Source of the DNA: Bacillota bacterium
GTDB lineage: Bacteria; Bacillota; Clostridia; Ch29
Direction: 5' to 3'
NCBI GenBank assembly: GCA_013540605.1
Contig: JABVCK010000010.1
Coordinates: 1 to 60,923, forward strand
DNA length: 60,923 nucleotides
Position 1 is the stretch's first letter, and the number at the start of each line of letters is the position of its first letter. Below, piece after piece: positions 43,228 to 51,166 of the stretch. The translations under genes and the position numbers were made by a program. A model generated the notes under the pieces. It searched no databases. It had not been told where the DNA came from and saw only the letters and a list, made by a program, of their open reading frames with translations.

Positions 43228-44964
43228 TTATCTGTTATGCCATATTCTTTTTGTGACATTCCTCAGGAACGGAATCACATAGTGGTCAAGTCCAAAGGCC
43301 CTTCCTGCTCCGCCCATGCATGCAATTGAAGCTGCAAGGAACCAGTAGTCGTTAAGCCCGGTACTGAGGATGAAGTTAATATTCATCGCAACTCCTACAG
43401 CGGCGGCTATGAAGGTGAACAAACCTGCTATAAGCGCAAGGCCTATGCCTACTTCGGTGAATACTATCAGCTTCTGGAACAGCATGGCATTTGGAACAAG
43501 TATAGTGTCCACAATCCATGCGTACCAGCCCGGAGTATGGTCGCTTATCAACTGCATCATCGAAGCGCCGCTTGCAGCGTCTGCGGTTCCGGCGAGCATC
43601 TGATACTGGAACCACCCGTTGTGGTACTTTTCAAGACCGGACATAACCCACATGTATCCCAGGTACAGCCTCAGGGGCACCAGCCAGAAGTTGGCGGATT
43701 TAGCCGTAAAGTGTGGTCCCAGGAAGGTGGATTTTCTGGTGTTGTGAAGCAGTTGATGGTTTATATATTCAGCTATCAAAGTAAATCCGCCTATCCCGAA
43801 CAGGTAGTGCATGTTGACGATGTGTTTGAGCGCCGTTGCCAGGTATCCGGAAAGCTGTGGCATACCGCTCACCTTGGCGACAGCATACCTGCTCCCTATC
43901 GATACCATTACGCCGTGAAGGTTGAGTTTCATAGGCTTTTTATTCTTACCATCTATGTCAGCCAGCACATTATGTGCTGCACATTGAGCGGATTGCAGGG
44001 CTGATTCTACTAAAGCAGGCATTGGGCCCTTGCCTTCCTCGGGTTCAAAGTAGCAGTTATCGCCCACCGCGTAGACATTTGGATAATCTACGGTCTGCAT
44101 GAACTCGTTTACATCAAGCCTGCCCCTCCGGTTTGTCTTCAATCCCAGGTTAGCAGCGAAAGAGTTGCACTGGACTCCGCCGTTCCATATCAGGGTAAGA
44201 GTTTTAATTACCTCTCCGGACTTAAGGGTCAGGGAGTCTTCTTTAACCTCGGTGATTGGTGAACTTGTCAGAATCCTTACGCCTTTCCTTTCCAGGAAAG
44301 CAGCCGCTTTCTTTATCAGAGGATCGGGGAGGTTCGGAAGTATTTTGTCAAGGGCTTCAATAACGTACAGTTTTACTTCATTGCGGTTGATTCCATATTC
44401 ACGGCAAAGCTCATCCGCCCACTGGACCAACTCACCAACCGTTTCAATTCCGGTAAAACCTCCGCCGCCCACAACAAAGGTGAGAAGCTTTGCACGTTCC
44501 TCGGGATCCTTCTCTATGCTGGCCTTTTTAAACATCTTTTTAATATGGTCGTTAATCTTCAGTGCGTCCTCCATGGACCACAGTGTGAAAGAATGTTCTT
44601 CCATCCCGGGAATCCCGAAGAAGGTTGGTTCACTGCCGGTACCAAGAATCAGGTAGTCATATTCATAAGAACTATCTCCCGATTTCAGCACCTGATTAGC
44701 AAAATCTATGTTTTCGATTTTATCCTTTACGACCTTGACCTTGGTGTATTCAAATATCCTTTCAAGATTTATCATAAGTCCGTCCGGCGTCACCCTGTTA
44801 CCGGCAACCTCATGAAGTTCTGTCAGCAGGGTATGATATTCGTTTTTGTCGATAATTGTAACTTCAATATCGTTTCTCTTCTTGCTGTGGCGGTATATAT
44901 CAAGGGCTGCTTCAATACCGCCGTACCCTGCACCAAGAACAACAATTTTTTTTACTTGGCTCAT
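43228..44964 (-). CDS. ndh2: Type II NADH:quinone oxidoreductase with C-terminal DoxX-like membrane domain
   Basis: 578 residues. The N-terminal 400 are NDH-2: FAD site IVVLGAGYGGIEAALDI, NAD site FVVGGGGFTGIETVGEL, and VYAVGDNCYFEPEEGKGPMPALVESALQSAQ. From about 440 on, four hydrophobic segments (LYLGYMWVMSGLEKY..., VGIGLALIAGLFTFIAAAVGVAMNINFIL) resemble DoxX-type membrane proteins. It oxidises NADH and reduces membrane quinone without pumping. Listeria Ndh2 of the extracellular electron-transfer locus also carries a membrane tail. Divergent from the PplA-like lipoprotein gene, with GGAGGGAAT before its ATG. Confidence 0.88.
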   Translation of the reverse strand: MSQVKKIVVLGAGYGGIEAALDIYRHSKKRNDIEVTIIDKNEYHTLLTELHEVAGNRVTPDGLMINLERIFEYTKVKVVKDKIENIDFANQVLKSGDSSYEYDYLILGTGSEPTFFGIPGMEEHSFTLWSMEDALKINDHIKKMFKKASIEKDPEERAKLLTFVVGGGGFTGIETVGELVQWADELCREYGINRNEVKLYVIEALDKILPNLPDPLIKKAAAFLERKGVRILTSSPITEVKEDSLTLKSGEVIKTLTLIWNGGVQCNSFAANLGLKTNRRGRLDVNEFMQTVDYPNVYAVGDNCYFEPEEGKGPMPALVESALQSAQCAAHNVLADIDGKNKKPMKLNLHGVMVSIGSRYAVAKVSGMPQLSGYLATALKHIVNMHYLFGIGGFTLIAEYINHQLLHNTRKSTFLGPHFTAKSANFWLVPLRLYLGYMWVMSGLEKYHNGWFQYQMLAGTADAASGASMMQLISDHTPGWYAWIVDTILVPNAMLFQKLIVFTEVGIGLALIAGLFTFIAAAVGVAMNINFILSTGLNDYWFLAASIACMGGAGRAFGLDHYVIPFLRNVTKRIWHNR

Positions 44965-45029
44965 TGTATTCCCTCCTAAAATACTATAATATACGAAGTA
45001 ATAGTGATTATTAGTTAAAAACCATAATA

Positions 45030-45060
45030 ATTATAACATAATATTCACAAACATTGTCAA
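45030..45060 (-). promoter_or_regulatory. Possible promoter of ndh2
   Basis: On the minus strand TTGACA (45055-45060) and TATAAT (45030-45035) are separated by 19 bp, longer than optimal. The 410-bp AT-rich divergent region 44965-45374 holds no other feature I can identify besides this and the pplA promoter. Confidence 0.45.
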
Positions 45061-45281
45061 ATATATTTATCAAATTATTATTTGTAGCAGCATAAAAATT
45101 ATACGATATCTAGCAGATTTGTTATATTAGTGACAGTGAAATTACGCATACAATGAAATATTTGGTGTTTTCTTATAAGCATATACCCTGCATAGAAGCG
45201 GATAAACCTAAAATATAATACAGATGGTATATAATAAATGAAAATTAAATAATAAACATTCTTAACAGCAAATTTCTACTC

Positions 45282-45310
45282 TTGAAAAAATGGTGTTAAA
45301 ATGTTATCAT
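45282..45310 (+). promoter_or_regulatory. Promoter of the PplA-like lipoprotein gene
   Basis: TTGAAA (45282-45287) and TATCAT (45305-45310) are 17 bp apart, about 65 nt before the start codon. Confidence 0.6.
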
Positions 45311-45374
45311 TATAAAGTAGCTTGGAAAAACCTATATAGAACTATATTTTAATTTTAAAAATGGAGGAGAAACC

Positions 45375-46496
45375 ATGAAAAAAGTATTATCAATTTTTCT
45401 TGTACTTATTTTAACGCTTGCTGCGTTGGCCGGCTGTTCTTCACCGAGCACGCCTTCAAATCAACCACCCGCAGATCAAACACCGGCAGCCGGCACACCT
45501 GCAAATGGCGATGGCATTGTAAAAATGGGTCTCGGACACATAACCTCAATTGCCAAATCCGTGGATCTTGGAGTGGACAAGGATGGCAAGGATGTTCTCC
45601 CTGTAGGTCAGGTTGATACCGTTATTGCAGCCGTTGGCTTTGACAAGGACGGCAAAGTTGTCAAAGTGACCATTGACAATGCTCAGACCAGGGTGAATTT
45701 TGACAAGAACCTTCAGGTTACTTCCGACCTGGCTGCTGAATATAAAACAAAGGTTGAGCTTGGCGACGCATACGGCATGATCAGCGCTTCCCAGATTAAA
45801 AAGAACTGGTATCAGCAGATCGCCGAGCTTGAGAAGTGGATGATCGGTAAGACAGTGGATGAGATAAAGGCTATGAAGGTTAAGCAGCGTGACGATGCTC
45901 ACCCGGCCGTACCGGATGTTCCTGAGCTTACATCCCTTGTTACTATAACCGTTCATGAGTATATTGAAGCTGTTGAAGAGGCATATCATAATGCCGTTGA
46001 GGTTCAAGGGGACGCTGTGGAACTGGGCCTCGGACATGTAGTATCCATTGGAAAATCCAAAGGTTACAGTATGAAGGATGGCACCGAAACTCTGCCGGTT
46101 GCACAGGTTGATACCGTAATGGCTGCTACTGCATTCGACAAGGATGGCAAGGTTGTTCGCACTATTATAGACAATGCACAGACTAAAGTTGAATTCAGCA
46201 AGGAAGGCAAGGTAACCACAGACAAGAAGGGTGAATTCAAAACAAAGGTTGAGCTTGGCGACGCATACGGCATGATCAGCGCTTCCCAGATTAAAAAGAA
46301 CTGGTATCAGCAGATCGCCGAGCTTGAGAAGTGGATGATTGGCAAGACAGTGGATGAGATAAAGGCTATGAAGGTTAAGCAGCGTGACGATGCTCACCCG
46401 GCCGTACCGGATGTTCCTGAGCTTACATCCCTTGTTACTATAACCGTTCATGAGTATATTGAAGCTGTTGCGGAATCCTATGATAACGCAAAATAA
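45375..46496 (+). CDS. pplA: PplA-like lipoprotein with two tandem FMN-carrier domains
   Basis: 373 residues. Lipobox LAGC (Cys about 21), a Pro/Ala/Gln-rich linker to about 50, then two 165-residue repeats: GLGHITSIAKS...DTVIAAVGFDKDGKV...VELGDAYGMISASQIKKNWYQQ...ELTSLVTITVHEYIEAV. Each repeat ends with a Ser/Thr motif at the place where FMN-binding domains carry a threonine-linked FMN added by ApbE. This is the domain pattern of Listeria PplA, an extracellular flavoprotein that hands electrons to outside acceptors. Two apbE genes follow, in accord. GGAGGAG before the ATG. DNA of the two domains is nearly identical in their second halves. Confidence 0.83.
   Translation: MKKVLSIFLVLILTLAALAGCSSPSTPSNQPPADQTPAAGTPANGDGIVKMGLGHITSIAKSVDLGVDKDGKDVLPVGQVDTVIAAVGFDKDGKVVKVTIDNAQTRVNFDKNLQVTSDLAAEYKTKVELGDAYGMISASQIKKNWYQQIAELEKWMIGKTVDEIKAMKVKQRDDAHPAVPDVPELTSLVTITVHEYIEAVEEAYHNAVEVQGDAVELGLGHVVSIGKSKGYSMKDGTETLPVAQVDTVMAATAFDKDGKVVRTIIDNAQTKVEFSKEGKVTTDKKGEFKTKVELGDAYGMISASQIKKNWYQQIAELEKWMIGKTVDEIKAMKVKQRDDAHPAVPDVPELTSLVTITVHEYIEAVAESYDNAK
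45744..45975. repeat. 232-bp internal repeat of pplA, copy 1
   Basis: Matches 46239-46470 with two silent differences (offset 495 bp, 165 codons), although the first halves of the two domains have clearly diverged. Confidence 0.9.
46239..46470. repeat. 232-bp internal repeat of pplA, copy 2
   Basis: Second copy of 45744-45975. The sharp boundary between diverged and near-identical DNA suggests gene conversion between the two FMN-carrier domains. Confidence 0.9.
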
Positions 46497-46514
46497 GCAG
46501 TGATAGAAAGGTCA

Positions 46515-46562
46515 GGGGACACACCGCTGCTATGCAGGTATTCCTTGCCGCGGAATGTCCCC
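46515..46562 (-). repeat. Dispersed palindrome GGGGACA-type, copy 4
   Basis: In reverse orientation it reads GGGGACATTCCGCGGCAAGG ... GCAGCGGTGTGTCCCC and aligns along its whole length with copy 1 at 21732-21779. It lies 18 bp after the pplA stop. Confidence 0.85.
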
Positions 46563-46574
46563 ATTATACGCATT

Positions 46575-46609
46575 AAAACTCCCCCACTTGCAATGGGGGA
46601 GTTTTGTTT
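46575..46609 (+). terminator. Terminator after pplA
   Basis: AAAACTCCCCCA and TGGGGGAGTTTT form a 12-bp stem with a 7-nt loop and a following GTTT tract. The downstream apbE genes therefore need their own promoter or read-through. Confidence 0.82.
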
Positions 46610-46661
46610 GGGCTCTTGTTTAAGAGGGCGTCTTCTATTATTATAGATAAGGGTGATGTGT

Positions 46662-47753
46662 ATGAGAAGATTAACCGCAAAATTTATAGTAGTACTTTTG
46701 CTAGCGCTTCTTTTAACAGGCTGCCAGACAGAACCGAAAAACGAGTACAGCAAATATAGTGAAAGCTTTTTTGATACCTTTGACACCCTGGTAAATGTTG
46801 TTGCCTACACTAAAAGTGAGCAGGAGTTTAATGCCTATTTCCAGGAAATTCATGCACGATTTCAAGAACTTCATAAGATGTATGATATATATAACGATTA
46901 TGAGGGTATAAACAATATTAAGACGATAAACGATAATGCAGGCATAAAACCTGTAAAGGTTGACAGGGAGATAATAGACCTCATCCTTTTTGCCAAAGAG
47001 TGGTATAAACGCACGGACGGTCAAACAAATATCGCTATGGGTTCTGTACTGCGGATATGGCATGAATACCGCGAGCAAGGGCTATATGACCCCCCAAACG
47101 CCAAATTGCCTCCTATGGAGGACCTGCTGGATGCTGCGAAACATACGGATATAGATAAGGTAATAGTGGATGAAGAAAACAGTACGGTGTATCTCGCCGA
47201 TAAAAGGATGAGCCTTGACGTCGGTGCGGTGGCAAAGGGTTATGCAGTCGAGACCGTGGCAAAGGAAGTCATGGCTCAAGGGCTTGAATCAGGGATCATA
47301 AATGCGGGCGGTAATATACGGGTGATTGGGAAACCCCTTGATGGCATTCGTGAACGCTGGGGTATAGGCATACAGAATCCTGATAAGTCGATAATTTCCA
47401 ATAATGATGATAATCTTCTTGATACCGTTTTTGTCAATAACGCTTCGGTAGTCAGCAGCGGCGATTATCAAAGGTATTACATCGTGGACGGTAAGCTTGT
47501 TCACCATCTTATTGACCCAAAAACCCTTATGCCCGGAGAATATTACAGTGCGGTGACTATAGTAACAGAAGATTCAGGCCTGGCGGACCTGTTATCAACC
47601 GCTGTGTTCTTAATGCCCTACGAGCAAGGCCGTGCGCTTGTGGACAGCCTTGACGGGGTTGAGGCCGTATGGGTTATGCATGATGGAAAAACAGAGGCAA
47701 CCGACGGCATGAAAAAAATAATGAAAAGCAATGGCGCAACAGGTGCAAAATAG
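46662..47753 (+). CDS. fmnB: ApbE/FmnB FAD:protein FMN transferase lipoprotein (first copy)
   Basis: About 363 residues. Lipobox LTGC near residue 19, then the ApbE fold: FFDTFDTLVNVVAY, SLDVGAVAKGYAVETVAKEV, INAGGNIRVIG, VVSSGDYQRYY and HHLIDPKTLMPGEYYSAVTIV. ApbE proteins use FAD to attach FMN to a Thr of target proteins outside the membrane. The obvious target is the PplA-like lipoprotein just upstream. ATG 46662 has AAGGGTG 6 nt before it; GTG 46653 and ATG 46656 lie too near that site. Confidence 0.9.
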   Translation: MRRLTAKFIVVLLLALLLTGCQTEPKNEYSKYSESFFDTFDTLVNVVAYTKSEQEFNAYFQEIHARFQELHKMYDIYNDYEGINNIKTINDNAGIKPVKVDREIIDLILFAKEWYKRTDGQTNIAMGSVLRIWHEYREQGLYDPPNAKLPPMEDLLDAAKHTDIDKVIVDEENSTVYLADKRMSLDVGAVAKGYAVETVAKEVMAQGLESGIINAGGNIRVIGKPLDGIRERWGIGIQNPDKSIISNNDDNLLDTVFVNNASVVSSGDYQRYYIVDGKLVHHLIDPKTLMPGEYYSAVTIVTEDSGLADLLSTAVFLMPYEQGRALVDSLDGVEAVWVMHDGKTEATDGMKKIMKSNGATGAK

Positions 47754-47817
47754 GGGTATTAGTATTTAGTATTGACAATAATAATTAAGGACTATCGTAA
47801 AAAACGGGAGAAAAGCA

Positions 47818-48867
47818 ATGAAAATATGTATCAGGTTTTTTTTGATCTTTATATGCCTGTGCTTGCTTTTGACGACAGGGTGCCGGAGGGAGGAAGCCGC
47901 TCCGGGATATGAAAAGGTAGAGAAGACCGGCTATATGATGGGAACGGTGGTGACCCTCAAGGTCTATGTTGCTGACGCCGGTAAGGGCAATGAGGCAATT
48001 GACAAGGCCTTTGCAAGGATCGGAGAAATTGAGAGCCTTATGAGTCTGAATTCGGAAAACAGCGAAGTGGGCAGGATAAATGAAATGGCCGGTATAGAAC
48101 CGGTAAAGGTCAGCGATGACACCTTGAAGGTCATTCAAAAGGGCATTTACTATGGGGAGCTGTCAAACGGACTCTTTGACATCAGTGTGGGCCCCCTGGT
48201 CCAGCTGTGGGGAATAGGCACCGAGCATCCTAAGGTGCCCGGTGGATCTGACCTTGAGAAGGCGATAAGTCTGGTCGATTACAGGGATATAAAGGTTGAT
48301 GAAAAAAGCAGAGAGATATTCCTTGGCAAAGCGGGTATGGTAGTTGACCTTGGAGGGATTGCCAAAGGATATGCGGCGGATGAGGTAAAGAAAATAATGG
48401 TCGACGAAGGCATAGAATACGCTATAATCAATCTCGGTGGAAATGTGCTTGCCGTAGGGGGAAAATATGACGGTGGACCCTGGAATATCGGAATACAGGA
48501 CCCCTACGCACCCACCGGCAGTTCCATGGGAGTTGTAAGAATCGAGGACAAAACGGTTGTTACCTCAGGGGATTATGAGAGGTATTTTGAAGAAAACGGC
48601 AAACGTTATCATCATATACTGAATCCTAAAACCGGTTATCCGGAGGAAAACAGGATAAAGGGAGTTACAATCATCGCTTCTTCTTCCTTTGACGCCGATG
48701 CCCTTTCAACAACGGTGTTCCTGCTGGGAGTTGACAGAGGCTTAGAGCTGGTGGAGAAGCTGGATGGTGTTGAGGCCATTATGATTACCCACGATAGGGA
48801 AGTAATCGTATCCTCCGGCATCGGAGACACGTTCAGTATACAGAACAATAAATACAAAATGAAATAG
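47818..48867 (+). CDS. fmnB2: ApbE/FmnB FAD:protein FMN transferase lipoprotein (second copy)
   Basis: 349 residues, lipobox TTGC near residue 21. Motifs: GYMMGTVVTLKVYV, VDLGGIAKGYAADEVKKIM, INLGGNVLAVGG, VTSGDYERYFEENGKRYHHILNPKTGYPEEN, DADALSTTVFLLG. It is closer to typical ApbE sequences than the first copy, from which it is well diverged, so this is an old duplication or separate recruitment. Two enzymes may serve different acceptors or domains. GGGAGAAAAG precedes the ATG; 10 bp separate it from the eetB-like gene. Confidence 0.9.
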   Translation: MKICIRFFLIFICLCLLLTTGCRREEAAPGYEKVEKTGYMMGTVVTLKVYVADAGKGNEAIDKAFARIGEIESLMSLNSENSEVGRINEMAGIEPVKVSDDTLKVIQKGIYYGELSNGLFDISVGPLVQLWGIGTEHPKVPGGSDLEKAISLVDYRDIKVDEKSREIFLGKAGMVVDLGGIAKGYAADEVKKIMVDEGIEYAIINLGGNVLAVGGKYDGGPWNIGIQDPYAPTGSSMGVVRIEDKTVVTSGDYERYFEENGKRYHHILNPKTGYPEENRIKGVTIIASSSFDADALSTTVFLLGVDRGLELVEKLDGVEAIMITHDREVIVSSGIGDTFSIQNNKYKMK

Positions 48868-48877
48868 GTGAGGCATA

Positions 48878-49387
48878 ATGAAGGGCACTAAAAAACTTGC
48901 CGTGCTGGCCTTGTTTGTCTCTATGGCACTGGTACTTCATGTGGTGGAGAACCTTCTACCAATTCCATATATTGCTCCGGGCGTAAAACTGGGCCTTGCG
49001 AATATAGTGTCGCTGATGACTATAATTATATTCGGGTTTAAAGAGGCAATTGCTGTTGTGCTCCTACGTACTTTCCTGGGCTCCCTCCTCGGCGGAGTGC
49101 CGTCAGGCTTCTTCTTTAGCGCCGCCGGAGGTGTCCTGAGCACAGTAGTCATGTACATTATGTATACTTGGGTTGGAACGAAATTCAGCCTGGTCGGTAT
49201 AAGCGTTGTTGGGGCTATAGCCCACAATATCGGGCAGCTGTTTGTTGCAAGTCTTATTGTAGAAAATTTCGGATTATATGTCTATCTTCCGGTTCTAATG
49301 ATCTCCGCAGTAATTACAGGAACTTTCATAGGTATTACGGCAAATTATGCAGTGGGATTTATAAACAAGAATGTTGACTATGATTAA
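48878..49387 (+). CDS. eetB: Gx transporter family membrane protein (EetB-like; formerly heptaprenyl diphosphate synthase component I)
   Basis: 169 residues with about five hydrophobic segments. The family signature is LVLHVVENLLPIPYIAPGVKLGLANIVSLMTIIIFG, then LRTFLGSLLGGVPSGFFFSAAGG and SVVGAIAHNIGQLFVASLI. The old enzyme label came from its neighbour, the true prenyl synthase; the fold is that of a small transporter S-component-like protein. In Listeria the related EetB is needed for electron transfer to the cell surface. No NusG-II domain protein (EetA) is found beside it. AGGTGAGG is before the ATG. Confidence 0.82.
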   Translation: MKGTKKLAVLALFVSMALVLHVVENLLPIPYIAPGVKLGLANIVSLMTIIIFGFKEAIAVVLLRTFLGSLLGGVPSGFFFSAAGGVLSTVVMYIMYTWVGTKFSLVGISVVGAIAHNIGQLFVASLIVENFGLYVYLPVLMISAVITGTFIGITANYAVGFINKNVDYD

Positions 49388-49404
49388 AGGCGCAGGTGAT
49401 TATA

Positions 49405-50373
49405 TTGAATTTTTGGGAACAATATCCCTATTTATATAAAGGGCTTGACCGGGTGGAGAAAAAACTAAAACGCGAAGTGCGCTCCAGGAATGCAACAATT
49501 GAATCAATATTAGTCAGATTGGTTGATGCGGGGGGGAAACGCCTCCGGCCTGCATTGGTGCTTCTATGCGGCGGATATGGCGGTGTTGATGAGGACAAGC
49601 TTATATCGTTGGCCGCTTCTGTAGAGATGGTGCATATGGCTACATTAATCCACGACGATGTGATTGATAATGCAGATTACAGGCGGGGAATCGAAACGAC
49701 GCATAAGAAATGGGATACCCATACAGCCATATTTGCCGGGGATTATCTTTTGAGCAAAGCCTTTGGTATCATTACAGGGAATACGGTATTTGAAGATGCT
49801 TTCTTCGCAGCCAGGTCCTTCAGGCTGATATGTGAAGGCGAGATCGAACAATACTATTCAAGGAATAACGTAAATACAGATGTGAAGAGATACCTTGCAC
49901 GCATAAGGTATAAAACAGCGATGCTTTTTGCAATGGCTTGCAGTATTGGGGCAAACATTTCAGAGGTATCGAAAAGGGAAAAAATAGCGATGAAAAATTA
50001 TGGTCTCCATCTGGGGATGGCCTTCCAGATTAAAGATGATTTGCTTGATTTTCTATCCAGCCACGAGGCGCTGGGCAAACCCGTTATCAATGATCTGAAA
50101 CAGGGCATTTTTACCCTGCCGGTAATCTATGCCTTAAAGGACAGGAAGAATGGGAACAGGTTGAGAACAATCTTGGAAAATGGCGAATTGGACGAAGGAA
50201 GTATAACCGAAATAATCGAAATCATCAAGCAGGGGCATGCGATTGAAAAAACCATATCCTTGCAGGACAGGTTCAAAAAAAAGGCTGAAGCTGATATAAA
50301 ACAGCTCAGGCAGTGCGAGCATACCCGGATTATGGGTGACCTTCTTGAATACGTCACGGGAAGACACAACTAA
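49405..50373 (+). CDS. dmkB: Polyprenyl diphosphate synthase (heptaprenyl synthase large subunit / DmkB-like)
   Basis: About 322 residues of the trans-prenyltransferase family. First Asp-rich motif in LIHDDVIDNADYRRG, lysine/arginine segment GGKRLRPALVLLCGG, and second Asp-rich motif in FQIKDDLLDFL. It makes the long prenyl chain for quinone. In the electron-transfer locus this corresponds to DmkB. TTG 49405 lies 6 nt after AGGTG; GTG 49396 overlaps that site. It closes the operon with the eetB-like and apbE genes. Confidence 0.88.
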   Translation: MNFWEQYPYLYKGLDRVEKKLKREVRSRNATIESILVRLVDAGGKRLRPALVLLCGGYGGVDEDKLISLAASVEMVHMATLIHDDVIDNADYRRGIETTHKKWDTHTAIFAGDYLLSKAFGIITGNTVFEDAFFAARSFRLICEGEIEQYYSRNNVNTDVKRYLARIRYKTAMLFAMACSIGANISEVSKREKIAMKNYGLHLGMAFQIKDDLLDFLSSHEALGKPVINDLKQGIFTLPVIYALKDRKNGNRLRTILENGELDEGSITEIIEIIKQGHAIEKTISLQDRFKKKAEADIKQLRQCEHTRIMGDLLEYVTGRHN

Positions 50374-50425
50374 AGGTTGTCATTTTTAGCAGGTTGTTAT
50401 ATAATATACTAAAAAGTTGATTAGG

Positions 50426-50450
50426 GAGCCGTTTTGGCTCTTTATTCATT
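50426..50450 (+). terminator. Weak terminator after dmkB
   Basis: GAGCC and GGCTC pair across GTTTT, followed by TTTATTC. Only a 5-bp stem. Confidence 0.45.
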
Positions 50451-50545
50451 TTTGATAAAATATGACCAATTTAGAGAGTTTATAAAAAATTTTTAACATG
50501 GGAGTGCTCAGGTAGCCAAAGAATCGATTTTAGGGGAGGTTAGGG

Positions 50546-51025
50546 ATGGCCTTGGATAAGGAGCTTGTTGAGTTTTACAGGAGGCTGAAGAGAAATGAGA
50601 TTAGGAGGCTGGTTGAGATTACCCGCAAATTGCAGCAGAAATACGGCCCCCAGGTTGCAGACGACATTGCTGAAGTGCTGACAGAGAGGGCCCATGAAAA
50701 ATGGAACAGTATGAACAAGGGAGATGCCAATCTTAACGCGCTGTACGATCTGATGTGGGCAAACAGGGAAGGTATAGTGGACAAGGTTATTGAGGCTAAA
50801 GAGGATAATAAATTGAAAATAAGGGTTACAAAATGTTTTTATGCAGACGAGTATAAAAAACTAAACGCCCAGGACCTCGGATATAAGTTTTCCTGCATGT
50901 GCGAATATCCGGCGGTAGATGTATTCAACCCGCGTATAAGTTTCAGGCGCCACAGGACCTTGATGCAGGACTGCGAGCATTGCGACCACTGCTATATAAT
51001 TGTTGAACAGGATGAACAGGAATAA
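50546..51025 (+). CDS. L-2-amino-thiazoline-4-carboxylate hydrolase-like protein
   Basis: 159 residues. The C-terminal half shows the ATC-hydrolase family pattern: KCFYADEYKKLNAQDLGYKFSCMCEYP, then VFNPRISFRRHRTLMQDCEHCDHCYI with conserved Cys residues. The N-terminal half is helical. Founding members hydrolyse a thiazoline intermediate on the way to cysteine, but most members are uncharacterised, and this one has extra Cys that could bind metal. GGGGAGG precedes the ATG. Repeat copy C begins 3 bp after its stop. Confidence 0.72.
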   Translation: MALDKELVEFYRRLKRNEIRRLVEITRKLQQKYGPQVADDIAEVLTERAHEKWNSMNKGDANLNALYDLMWANREGIVDKVIEAKEDNKLKIRVTKCFYADEYKKLNAQDLGYKFSCMCEYPAVDVFNPRISFRRHRTLMQDCEHCDHCYIIVEQDEQE

Positions 51026-51028
51026 TTC

Positions 51029-51166
51029 AGTTACCAGTTATCAGATGCCAGATGACAGACGTCAGGGCAAGGCTATAGGGTAAAAACCCAAAGGCCTGAC
51101 CCGGACGCCTGTGATCTGCGAACTGCGATCTGCCAACTGCAAACTACGAACTACGAACTACCAACC
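51029..51166 (+). repeat. Heptamer-built dispersed repeat, copy C
   Basis: AGTTACC AGTTATC AGATGCC AGATGAC AGACGTC, core GTCAGGGCAAGGC...GGCCTGAC in which GTCAGG/CCTGAC and GGGT/ACCC can pair, then TGATCTG CGAACTG CGATCTG CCAACTG and CGAACTA units. It overlaps the last codons of the convergent alaX gene and supplies its stop codon. Confidence 0.88.

Noticed and set aside
45546-46451. A 301-codon minus-strand frame in pplA, itself repeated
   Set aside because: Antisense shadow caused by the two tandem domains of pplA; the repetition only mirrors the coding strand.
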